Assembly (NCBI GenBank): GCA_018105865.1
Contig: CM030835.1
Span: 6,626,816 to 6,690,815, forward strand
Direction: 5' to 3'
Source of the DNA: Metaphire vulgaris
Lineage: Eukaryota; Annelida; Clitellata; Crassiclitellata; Megascolecidae
Length of the DNA stretch: 64,000 nucleotides
The notes below the pieces were generated by a model. The model searched no databases. It worked only from the letters and a program-made list of their open reading frames with translations, and was not told the DNA's origin. Positions within the stretch are counted from its first letter, which is position 1. Each line of letters begins with the position of its first letter. The position numbers and the translations under genes were made by a program. Below are positions 13,828-22,042 of the stretch, piece by piece.

Positions 13828-15055
13828 CTGACAATTTATAGAGCCCTATAACAAGGCATAAGCCTAAATCAAGAGTGCTTTACTATTTTACTTTACTATT
13901 ATGGTCAGTTAAGAGACAGAGGTCTTCAGGTGACTAATGTTTTGTATTCTTTCAGCTGGTTTTATGTCTGATCAATTGGATAATCTGCCGATTTCGCCAA
14001 CATTGTTGAGAGTGGTTCGCGTATTCCGTGTTGGCCGTATTTTACGATTAGTTAAGTCTGCAAAGGGTATTCGGACGTTGCTGTTCTCCTTGGCAGTATC
14101 CATGCCAGCACTTTTCAACATTGGACTGCTGCTATTTCTAGTGATGTTCATCTATTCCATCTTCGGCATGTCGTTCTTTATGCACGTTGCTCACACAAAA
14201 GGCATCGATGACATGTTCAACTTTGAGACGTTCTTTCGCAGCATGATCATTCTCTTTCAGATATCTACTTCTGCTGGATGGAGTGATGCGTTGGATGGCC
14301 TAATGAATGAAGAAGAATGCAACAGTACGGCAACAGATTTCAGGCCAAATGGTGATTGTGGTAATGTTGGCCAAGCTATTGTTTTTCTAGTTACCTACCT
14401 GGTAATTAGTTTTCTGGTCGTCATCAACATGTATATAGCAGTTATCTTGGAAAACTTCAGCCAAGCAACTGAGGATGTGCAACAGGGCCTCACTCAAGAT
14501 GACTTTGACATGTACTATGAGGTCTGGGAGAGGTTCGATGAGAAGGCCACACAGTACATCCCACTGGAGCAGCTGAGTGAATTTGTTGACACCCTAGAGG
14601 TGCCACTTCGTCTTCCTGCACCTAACGTCTATAAGCTAGTTACTCTGGATATACCAATCTGTGATGGGGATAAAGTTCACTGTGTTGACATTCTCGATGC
14701 TCTTACAAAGAACTTTCTTGGTACCCAAGAAGCTGCTGGGGACCTTGGTGACATTCAGAAAGGCCCTGATAGGAAAGACTACCATCCAATTAGCAGTACC
14801 TTAAAAAGACAACGAGAAATTTATGTTGTCAAGGTAATTCAGCGAACTTGGCGAAATTATGTCAAGAGAAGGCAAGGACTGCTCATCAGTGTTGACACAG
14901 CTGCCAACGTTGTCAATGCTCAGACAATAATTGCCATTGATGATGCTGATGCAAACGACACATTCAATGAAAAGAAGAATGAAGAAACTATCGCAGAGTC
15001 AATGAATGACTTCAAAACAGTGGAGTTGTTTCCAGAAAGTGAAGCAGTTGTCTGA
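1..15055 (+). CDS. Voltage-gated sodium channel alpha subunit (Nav1 type), 5'-truncated, 13 exons
   Basis: Pore-forming subunit of a plasma-membrane voltage-gated Na+ channel. Thirteen exons give about 1106 residues: 2-220, 456-774, 4725-4802, 6615-6634, 6884-7315, 8228-8407, 8775-8897, 9519-9794, 10320-10376, 10987-11124 (end uncertain), 11549-11656 (start uncertain), 12757-13027 and 13956-15055. All other junctions have GT donors, AG acceptors and matching phase. The protein runs from the domain II pore (CGEWI, Glu of the DEKA filter) through DII S6, the II-III linker, domain III (S4 [16 protein letters not shown]; filter TFKGW, Lys), the inactivation linker, domain IV (S4 [15 protein letters not shown]; filter TSAGW, Ala), an EF-hand-like region and an IQ motif ([12 protein letters not shown]). 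Domain I lies upstream of the window. E-K-A at three filter positions indicates a Na+-selective bilaterian Nav1 rather than a Nav2 or Cav channel. Oddities are MLM in the inactivation gate and AGWSD in the DIV pore. Confidence 0.97.
456..774 (+). CDS. Nav exon: domain II S6 end and first part of the II-III linker
   Basis: Acceptor tgaag|GTG. It starts [18 protein letters not shown], the conserved C-terminal half of DII S6, then a charged cytoplasmic linker with an acidic EEEE run. It ends in phase 1 at a GTTAGT donor (775). Confidence 0.92.
1310..1680. repeat. (TA)n-rich microsatellite, left part
   Basis: Imperfect TATATATG/TATATA tandem between the left foldback arm and the TIR transposon. 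The long Tyr-Ile-rich reading frames here are artefacts of the repeat. Confidence 0.95.
1679..3820 (+). mobile_element. TIR DNA transposon inserted in a (TA)n tract
   Basis: A perfect 16-bp inverted terminal match TATTAGGGTGCCAATA (1679-1694 and reverse complement 3805-3820), including the TA that is probably the target duplication. Subterminal GTCTCACCC (about 1731) is matched by GGGTGAGAC (about 3771). The element is about 2.1 kb and holds one degraded transposase-like gene. TA repeat lies on both sides, consistent with insertion into the microsatellite. Confidence 0.8.
1922..3581 (+). pseudogene. Degraded transposase-like gene inside the TIR element
   Basis: An open stretch of 238 codons (1922-2638) is followed by further pieces in shifted frames to a stop at 3579-3581. 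Recognisable blocks are [59 protein letters not shown], then (other frames) [28 protein letters not shown] and [20 protein letters not shown]. These resemble, from memory, an uncharacterised multicopy protein family in invertebrate genomes (CDTTASNTG, CRHH motifs). I cannot assign a transposase superfamily. Several frameshifts and stops mean the copy is dead. Confidence 0.65.
3821..3946. repeat. (TA)n-rich microsatellite, right part
   Basis: Same tandem on the other side of the TIR transposon, matching the left tract and showing that the transposon split one microsatellite. Confidence 0.95.
4725..4802 (+). CDS. Nav exon: short II-III linker exon
   Basis: Predicted from splice sites: acceptor tttcaag|AT and donor CG|GTACGT (4803). 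It enters in phase 1 and leaves in phase 1, which matches the exons on both sides. The 26 residues ([11 protein letters not shown], then a Gly/Pro/Tyr-rich part) resemble no domain. An inner GTACGC donor at 4757 also keeps phase, so an alternative shorter form is possible. Confidence 0.7.
5884..6085 (-). mobile_element. Non-LTR retrotransposon (LINE) reverse transcriptase fragment
   Basis: The minus strand encodes [20 protein letters not shown] then [18 protein letters not shown] and [15 protein letters not shown]. This is the typical C-terminal end of a CR1/Jockey-type reverse transcriptase (pattern HLEYCxQAWxPxLKKDIxxLExVQRRAT). Only about 60 codons remain, in the Nav intron. Confidence 0.8.
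6615..6634 (+). CDS. Nav micro-exon, 20 nt, II-III linker (EPDEELK)
   Basis: A 20-nt micro-exon between ttttgcag and GTAACA. Two bases complete the phase-1 codon, then six codons end in phase 0, which fits the next exon. The acidic content suits this linker. Support comes from phase and splice signals only. Confidence 0.6.
6884..7315 (+). CDS. Nav exon: II-III linker end and domain III S1
   Basis: Acceptor ttgtctcag|GGT. A Ser-rich linker ([17 protein letters not shown], a possible phosphorylation region) is followed by the conserved pre-DIII segment with Cys pairs (DECCPKF, QKCFFC) and DIII S1 ([20 protein letters not shown]). It ends in phase 0 at GTGAG (7316). Confidence 0.95.
8228..8407 (+). 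CDS. Nav exon: domain III S2 and start of S3
   Basis: Acceptor attgcag|GCT. It encodes [18 protein letters not shown], then DIII S2 ([15 protein letters not shown]) and S3 ([10 protein letters not shown]), all strongly conserved in Nav channels. Phase 0 at both ends; donor GTGAGT (8408). Confidence 0.96.
8775..8897 (+). CDS. Nav exon: domain III S3 end and S4 voltage sensor
   Basis: Acceptor actgtag|ATC. It encodes [14 protein letters not shown] and the S4 helix [19 protein letters not shown] with arginine at every third position. Phase 0 at both ends; donor GTAAGC (8898). Confidence 0.97.
9104..9147. repeat. Perfect 17-bp inverted repeat (hairpin) in a Nav intron
   Basis: TCAGAATAACTGACACT (9104-9120), a 10-base loop and the exact reverse complement (9131-9147). 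It lies in the intron between the DIII S4 and S5 exons. It may be a tiny MITE relic or a structural element. Confidence 0.8.
9519..9794 (+). CDS. Nav exon: domain III S4-S5 linker, S5 and pore turret
   Basis: Acceptor atttgtag|[23 protein letters not shown] and [17 protein letters not shown] are the S4-S5 linker and S5, followed by a Cys-containing extracellular turret with N-glycosylation sequons (NSS, NKS, NYS). The exon ends YLALFQV just before the filter exon. Donor GTAGGT (9795). Confidence 0.96.
10320..10376 (+). CDS. Nav exon: domain III selectivity filter (Lys of DEKA)
   Basis: A 57-nt exon, acceptor ttgtttag|GCT, donor GTGAGT (10377). It encodes [19 protein letters not shown]. The AAA at 10329-10331 is the selectivity lysine that separates Nav1 (DEKA) from Nav2 (DEEA). 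The two residues after KGW are Ile-Thr, where vertebrate channels usually have Met-Asp or Thr-Ile. Confidence 0.97.
10987..11124 (+). CDS. Nav exon: domain III S6
   Basis: Acceptor cttacag|GAG. It encodes [17 protein letters not shown] and S6 ([20 protein letters not shown]). The coding sense ends at KKK, where the genome reads ATAAGT (11125). No good GT donor follows; the only in-phase GT is at 11129. The exon end is therefore uncertain by a few bases. Confidence 0.9.
11549..11656 (+). CDS. Nav exon: III-IV linker with fast-inactivation motif (MLM)
   Basis: Reading from GCA at 11549 gives [20 protein letters not shown], then [16 protein letters not shown]. This is the inactivation-gate linker and its AGGSLEM start matches the arthropod para channel. 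The particle motif at 11567-11575 is MLM (ATG TTG ATG), not IFM or MFM. AG acceptors end at 11549 and 11552; in-frame TAA at 11546-11548 sets the upstream limit. Donor GTACTA (11657), phase 0. Confidence 0.9.
11845..11882. repeat. (TA)n microsatellite
   Basis: Pure TA dinucleotide run at the left edge of the second foldback element. Confidence 0.95.
11881..12510. mobile_element. Foldback-like inverted repeat element in the III-IV linker intron
   Basis: Arms of about 120 bp: 11881-12004 and 12386-12510. AGCAACTGTTTGCCATGAAA on the left pairs with TTTCATGGCATACAGTTGCT on the right, and matching continues outward through CCTGAACATA and ATACATTTCTA-type blocks with scattered mismatches. The roughly 380-bp centre has no ORF. 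(TA)n tracts border both sides, the same arrangement as at 1310-3946. Confidence 0.7.
12530..12660. repeat. (TA)n microsatellite with degenerate TATG tail
   Basis: About 60 bp of pure TA followed by imperfect TATATG/TGTATA units, at the right edge of the foldback element. Confidence 0.95.
12757..13027 (+). CDS. Nav exon: domain IV S1 to S3
   Basis: Acceptor ttcatag|ATT. It encodes DIV S1 ([19 protein letters not shown]), S2 ([20 protein letters not shown]) and the start of S3 ([15 protein letters not shown]). It leaves in phase 1 at GTAAGT (13028), as required by the last exon. Confidence 0.96.
13756..13828. repeat. (ATT)n microsatellite
   Basis: About 24 ATT units in the intron before the terminal Nav exon. 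Confidence 0.95.
13956..15055 (+). CDS. Nav terminal exon: domain IV S4 to C-terminus
   Basis: Acceptor ctttcag|CT. It encodes DIV S4 ([20 protein letters not shown]), S5, the pore ([11 protein letters not shown] at about 14267-14299), a turret with an NST sequon, S6 ([15 protein letters not shown]), an EF-hand-like region ([18 protein letters not shown]), an IQ motif (about 14835-14871) and a short acidic tail ending ESEAVV, TGA at 15053-15055. An AATAAA lies at 15068. Confidence 0.97.
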
Positions 15056-18000
15056 TGGTGAACAATTAATAAACAATCTTTCAGCTACTCTGCCATTCTA
15101 ATTCTTGCAAGGAAGGAATTCAATTGTAGAGCATTCTACCGTTTAATTGTGATCTACATGCCATGGTGAGATACCGGAGGTGTTTAAGCAAATCAACTGA
15201 TGTGGCATGTTCAACCATCCAGCTAATTTTTTTTCAATACTCTTCTTTGTAATGCTTAATTAATTATCAATGTAACATTATAAAAAGCTCAATTTGTTTA
15301 ACTCTTTTGTACAGTTTTATCCATTAAACATAATTCGTAGTTGATTAACGTCAGTATGTTGTTGCAGTCTGTAGACGATATGCACAGATTTTCAAAAATA
15401 CTTTGAATCCTTATTTGTGATTTGACTACACTGTCCTTCACTGATGTGGGTGGTGCTTAAAGCAGCAATGATTGTAGTGATGACTCATGCATTTTCATGT
15501 TTTTTTCACTCTAAGTCTGTTGCTTTTATTAATTTTTTTGTAATGGCCAGTTCCTTCATGTTGATTTGCGGGCTTTCAAGTGTGCCGTGCCATTTTGCCG
15601 TTTATTTTTTACGTCAAATAGGTTTTACTATGACTTTGTTCAGGTGTGTGCTTAAAGATTACTTGTTCATTCATGATATATTTTTATAATTTATTCTTGC
15701 ATGTCATGATGGGTGGCCATTCTCTGCTATGATCTGTTTGACCCTGTTGTCCTTTTAATTTCTGTCCTCTGCCAGCCCATTTTGCTTCTAATTGTTACAT
15801 ACCGGTATATAAGTATGGGTAGTCAGAGGTGTTTATTTCGAGCCATTGCTGCCATGTTTTCACTCTTTTATGTGAAATTCGTAAATTTGTACTAGACATT
15901 TGCATGCACTCCTTCCACTAATGGTTTCAAAGCTAATGTACAGTTAATGCACAATACATATCTTTCATGCATGTAGTTAGTTTATTACTTTGTGCAAAAT
16001 AAGAATCAACATAGTTTTCTTAATCATTTGATGAGGTAACTAAGTATTGTAGCCTTTCTGATAATTTCTCATGTTTGCATACTTGCACTCATGACAACAC
16101 GTGCCATCGATGTAAGTGTTGTATCATTTCTAAGATTTTTCTGTATATAAAGAAACTTGCCAGCCAAGTCTCAGTGAAAATTTTTGCAAGGAGAATGCTG
16201 ACTTAGTCATCATTCATCATTTTCAAGCCAAAAGGTCAAGGCACAAGTAGACTGATGCTGTGCTGGCATTTATAATTGCTCTGTGTAGGATAATAAGCAA
16301 TTGTCATTCTCAAGTGACGGAAATTTAGGCAAGAAGCTCAATGGTAGAAACAAAATGCTACAATATCGTGCTGTTTGTATGTTGCAAGTAATTTGGGTGT
16401 TATTTGTGATTTTGCTCAAGGTCTGTCTAGTGGATCGAAAAATTCATGTGGGATGGATTTTTATTGAATTTCTTGCCCTGTCATGTTTAACTAAATTGCT
16501 ACTATACTTTTTTTCTTTTAAAATTATAAAATTGTATTGCTTTCATACTGTCATGTATGTGATGATTTTTATACTTCTTTAAAGTATTATTGATTATTAT
16601 TTTACTATTCCATAGAAGACATTGTAGCCTATTATGATGTGTCTTTGCATTACCGGTTATTATCTTAATTCTACTGTTCCAATAGAAATGTGCCCATTCT
16701 TATTCTTTATGAAATAGAGTTCATTTTGTATCTTCTCCTTTTTCATTATTGTACTCGTCGTTCAGCATTTGTAATTATCTTTGTTTCTAATTTGAAAATA
16801 TTTCTTTTATTATTTTTCTTTCGTTCGTTGTTTACTTTGTCTCATAAGTCTTGGCTTTGTTTATTGCTTATCTTTGTTCTTTCACTGACTACTAATTTTG
16901 AACTTGAATATCCACATATATTGATTTGCACCTTCAATTAGGCTATATTTAGGTGACATGAAACTGAAGTTCTTTCTGATGAGAAAAACTGATATGGTGG
17001 CCTTCTTCCTTGCTTTATTTTAAGTTTTCCAAAATTAAGAGCCAGTGTGAAAGTATGGTTTATGTTGGCTTCTGGTGACACAATTTCCGGGTGATCACAT
17101 GTTGCACCAGACAAAAGGTCAGTCTGAACAAAGAGTGATATAGTTGCACCACTCATGACCACTGCAGTTACTGAAGATAAAAATTTGCATTGTGCATGCC
17201 ACAGGTGGCCCCAAGACTTGGGGTTTGTTGCAGAGAAAAGTCTCTGGGTGTAGTGTGATCAATAACCACATGAAATGTGCCTCTGCATGCATACTTGTTA
17301 GGTTTTTGTGCAGTTGGGCTAATCTTTGGGAGTTTGAGTGATCGGTTATAAAGAGTGACTAAAGCCTCGATCATTCATCAGTAAACTATGCAAAACTGTG
17401 GCAAATGTGACAATTGCAATGTGGCAGCTTTTGCCTTGTTTCAGTTATACATTGGCATCACAACGAGAGCAAGTTTGACTAGGCACCAAAAATATCTGTG
17501 TATGGAATTAGATGCTGAATGACTGTACATAGTTCATGTTGATACTGCAAGATACTGCATGTAGTTATCTAGCATGCAGTATGATATATATATTATGCGT
17601 CTGCTTGTTGTGATATCTTGCTAACAATAATGTACCAGTATATCAGATGTCGGCTTTCAGCGAATTTATTTTGGTGGCACCCATTGGTAACTGCTACAAG
17701 CTGACATGGGCTTGTTAATCAACAGCTTTTCCTTGCTCGAACCATATCTGGGCAAATTTGTGTGACCAACTTTTGTATCACTGGTCATTTTAATGCCATG
17801 TTATCCTGTGTCTAAATACAATTATCCATCAAAATTTATATGCCAACAAACATATATCAGATATATTTTTGCAGCCTCAATGGCTTTGCTGGGTCTTGTT
17901 TGTGGTGACGGTGAAATGTTACTCCATGGTTGTAGGAAACTCCACTTTTGCAAATGAACTTATAAGGAAACTTATTTGTGACAGACATGAGAATATGTAT

Positions 18001-18800
18001 GCTTCTCATTTAAGCTTTGTTGATGAATGATTAACATTGGTTGAAACTTTTATAGGATTTTTCTGATCTTGGCATGATTAATTGTGCCAGTTTTAATTAG
18101 AACCGTATTGCTTGATACTGTTTGCTTTGTCCTTTTATATAGTCACTAGTATAAGATCATATTTTCTGTTTCTTGTAAATAGCATTGTTTTTGAGCAAAC
18201 CTTAACAATTTCATGTTGCTATGCTGCACTTTTATTCTACCTATATGAAGCTGTCCTGAGCATGATTAGTATGACAGCTTCTATGCATTCTACCAAACTT
18301 GTGCAATAGCTTTAGAGGTATTTATAATCTTTTCAACTTTTTGGCTCAAACATGGTATCACACAAATTCTGTTTTTGCTGTTAATATCACTATATTAGAA
18401 TGAACTATGCTGCTAATTTTTCATTCAGTTTATAGGGTTTATGTAAAAATATTTGTTAGTCCATTTAAATGCCTGATAATAACCTAAAATTGATATTCTA
18501 TATTTGCAAGCAGTACTAGAGATTTTAATTAATAAAATCTCCTTTGCATGTGGCTTAGTTATTATTTGAGTGAAATAGAGACCTTTTGATAATTGTAGGC
18601 TCAGCACCACTCATTTTAATTGTTACTAATTGTCAGGTGCTAAATTCTGTGACTCCCTTTCAACAAAGGTGGAACCCACAGTGGTAATATTCAACTGTGC
18701 TGCAAATGTTTCATTTGGTTTGTAGGATTTATGTATGAATATTTGTCCATTTAAATGCCCGATAAGAACCTAAAATTGATATTCTATATTTGTTTAATAA
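15056..18800. other. Nav 3' UTR / intergenic AT-rich sequence
   Basis: No exon or gene could be supported. AATAAA at 15068 lies only 13 bases after the stop; more distal poly(A) sites are possible. T-rich reading frames around 15.4-16.9 kb have no domain and no codon pattern typical of coding DNA. A partly duplicated segment (AAATGCCTGATAATAACCTA near 18470 and AAATGCCCGATAAGAACCTA near 18755) is the only internal repeat noticed. Confidence 0.6.
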
Positions 18801-19260
18801 ATTTGCAGTAATGCTCTTAGCAAACGCCATATTGTCTGGTCCTCTTTATTACTGCAACTCCCTTCTTTTTGGCATCTCTAAATCCAACCTTGCTAAACTC
18901 CAGCAAGTTTAAAACTCGTTGGCACGAGTAGTTTCTAAAACACCTAAGTGTGAGCACATAGGCTGGCCCCTTGTTCGTAAGGGTCTCCACAGGCTTCCAA
19001 TCTGAGAAAGGATGCAGTTTTAACTCTTCCTCCTGGTATACAAATCGTTTTGTGCAAACAAACACTACTTGACTAGATCTTCATCTCTATTAGTTCTTTC
19101 ACTCTCATACTCCAATACTCGGACATCGGTTCTTGGTACTCATGCTTTCTCAGTGACTGCCCCAAACTCTGGAACCTCATTGTCTCAGTGTCATGTGTGC
19201 ACTGCAAAGTCTGCCAATATTTAGAACAGGATTGAAAACCCCATCGTTTTGACCTGGCTT
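18800..19260 (+). mobile_element. Dead LINE fragment, end of reverse transcriptase domain (CR1/L2-like)
   Basis: One frame reads YYCNSLLFGISKSNLAKLQQ, then a stop, NSLARVVSK, GLHRLPI, stop, ERMQF, stop, LFLLVYKSFCANKHYL, then LGTHAFSVTAPKLWN. This is the canonical end of a CR1/L2/Jockey-type polyprotein (DYCNSLLYG, LARLQRVQNSAARL, HWLPI, APKLWN) with several in-frame stops. Confidence 0.85.
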
Positions 19261-19324
19261 ATCTGCGATAGACTGGCACCTGGTTGTCAGGCGGGATACC
19301 TTGGATTTGACATGAAACGTGAAT

Positions 19325-19410
19325 GGTTTTGATTTAGTGTGTCATCAGTTGATGCTTCTGTGCATTATAAGTGGTGCTTTAGAGGTTTATGATCAGATTG
19401 GACTAAGCAT
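19325..19410 (+). repeat. Short dispersed repeat shared with 45975-46050
   Basis: GTTGATGCTTCTGTGCATTA, then GTGGTGCTTTAGAGGTTTA, closely matches GTTGATGCTCCTGTGCATTA, then GTGGAGCTATAGAAGTTTA at 45989 onward. Here it directly follows the LINE fragment, so it is probably the LINE 3' tail. Confidence 0.55.
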
Positions 19411-20440
19411 TACGTACTTTAGATACACGAGAAACAGTCGCAGACAGTACACATTTAAGGGTAACAAAATGTGTCATATACTCAGAAATATAGTCACGCG
19501 TCGTAAAAACTGGATACGTTGGCGAACCAAAAAGTGGCAAGACTGTCTTTGCGGATATGAGAAAAAGAATCTGTTAGTTTGAGTGTATCAGGTGCAATAA
19601 AAATCGCCATCGATGGCGCATGCGCATTGTGGTCCAAATAAGCGATCGTAAACATAGTCTATTATCGTAAACATGAATTCCATTTAACTATAGTTTTTAC
19701 AAAATTAATAATTGCAGTAATCTAATCAATTAAATTTAATTAATTAAATAGCGTCGATTTTTCCAAGGTAACGGCACTTATCTACTGCGCTATGCGGTCA
19801 GCCAAGCGTTGTTATGTAATGAACTCAATTATCTTAAGATGCTACTTACCCTCGATCTACTCCACTCCTCTAGGTATTCGGCAAGACTTTCATTTGCTGT
19901 TACCTTCATAAACCTCTAAGAGCTCCTTTTCTTTACTATGTTGCGATTACTTAGTTAAGAGTTTAGTTAAGAGTTTAATGATTAATTATACAACCAGTTG
20001 TGTCGATATATGTTTTTATGTTATATCGGTGAATGCTAGAAATTTGTATGAAGTTGAAAAATAAATGATGCTTTCAATTCAATAAAAAAAACTATGACTG
20101 TTATAGCAATTCTGCAAAGATCAGCTGTAGATTTTACAAATTTCAGTTTATGTATCTATAATTAATTAACATTGCAGACCCTATGAGGTTGTCATAAATT
20201 TCATATTCTTTGTAAAGAGGACCCTGGGGTGAAAAATTTTAGAACCACTGTTAGACATGGTTAACATGAAATTTTCAATAGATTTTGTTGATAGTGTGTT
20301 TATTACGTTTGTCATGGCTACTAAATTACTGAATTATGAAAGGAATTCTTGGTTATTTTGCAGAATCATAGAACTGATTATGGTAGGTACTTTGATTCGT
20401 GTTTTGTCCAATAATCCATTAGCCATTACTTCTCTAGAGC
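19411..20440. other. Intergenic region upstream of the tetraspanin
   Basis: No gene supported. It probably contains the tetraspanin promoter and any 5' untranslated exon, but I cannot locate a TSS. AATAAA followed by an A run at 20080-20090 could be a poly(A) site or the tail of a retroposed copy. Confidence 0.45.
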
Positions 20441-20581
20441 ATGGTCATGAGTCAGAAGAGGAAAAGGAAAGTTCCATCATCACCTCCAGTCAGAACTGTT
20501 AGAAATCGAGGGAAAAATGATGGATGCTGCAGTATTTCTTTTCTGAAGAACCTTCTCTATGTCTTCAACTTCATTCTTTTA
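20441..20581 (+). CDS. Tetraspanin exon 1: N-terminus and TM1 start
   Basis: Starts MVMSQKRKRKVPSS, basic and Ser/Pro-rich, then GCCSISFLKNLLYVFNFILL. Donor GTATGT (20582). The juxtamembrane Cys pair is a likely palmitoylation site. Confidence 0.9.
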
Positions 20582-21514
20582 GTATGTCTATTTATCAGAA
20601 CATAAATTGTATCATTGTGTTGTTGTATCAGATATTTAAATTTTATTATTTCTTTTCAAGTAGAATTGCTATTTGGGTTAAGTCTGATATTAATTTGTTT
20701 ATGTGATGTCCTATTGAAAAAATGTTTGGTATAGAAATATGCAAGAGCACTTACAATGCACTTTTTAAATTAACTTGCAAAGTTTTTTTTGAAATTTTTT
20801 TCTTTATTTGCAAGACCATAAAGATGGTTTGAGCTAAGGTAAAATGATGGGTCACAAGGTTAAAAACTGAGGTTGATGTTATTTTTGTAACTATATAATT
20901 CACTGTTGCTTTATAGTTATACTGATATCAGGTTTAATGATATTTTGGTTTGGTTTGCTTGATATAACTATATCTTTTTATCTATAGCTTTATGTGCTAT
21001 CATCAGGACAATTAAGTTAAACTACTCTTCAAAGAACACTATGATGTGTGGCTATTTACATACTTTTATGCTAATTCAACAAAATCATTTTTCATAAATA
21101 GCTAAAATTGCTTTGACATGACTTTTGCAGGATAGCCATAATAGTAATTTGTGATTATTGTTGACAGCTATCTGGCTTTGCTCTACTTGGAGTTGGGATC
21201 TGGACACTGGTTGCCAAATACTCATTTGTGAATCTTTTGACTACTAGTTGCTACCAAGCTATCACTTATCTACTCATCATAACTGGTGCAATTATCATCT
21301 TTGTCGTTGTTCTTTTTGGATGCTGTGGTGTTTGGAAGGAGAATACAGTCTGTCTCAATTTTGTGAGTCATTATCTTATCATGACTTTATTGTAGGGTTT
21401 AAGTAGTTTCTCATTATAACAGCTGTAGCACATCAGAGCTACAACCTTAGGCAAGTTGTTCACCTCTAACCTGCTCAACACTTACAATTCTTTACTTTGT
21501 GAATGACTAAACAC

Positions 21515-21548
<34 letters not shown>

Positions 21549-21980
21549 CAACAACAATCATCATCATCATCATGTGTAAAATTTTGTGAACTGTTGTTGC
21601 TTTAATTCAGTTTGCAGCATTTCTGATGCTTATATTTCTATTGGAAGCTGGTACTGGAACACTGGCCACACTTTACGAGTCCGCAGTGAGTTTTGCTTTT
21701 TAACACTCAGTTACTGCAAAATGCCTATGCATGGCAAATTAAATGAATTTCTTCTTACTTATTATTCACAAGTGGAATTTAATGTTTTTCATAGATATAA
21801 TTAATTTTATAACAGTCTTCTAGATCCCATGTATTTTCCTAGATGGAAATTGGAAAAGGTGGTGGAAGATATATGATATCATTTTGGGATATTCAAAGTT
21901 TAGCAACGGAACGTTATAAGAGGAAAAATTTTACTTCAGAATCTTGTAATGTCATTTGTGCATAAACTCTGACCTACAAA

Positions 21981-22042
<62 letters not shown>

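Noticed and set aside
13740..13830. CRISPR-like or tandem array
   Set aside because: Simple trinucleotide repeat; the genome is animal and no spacer-repeat structure exists anywhere in the window.
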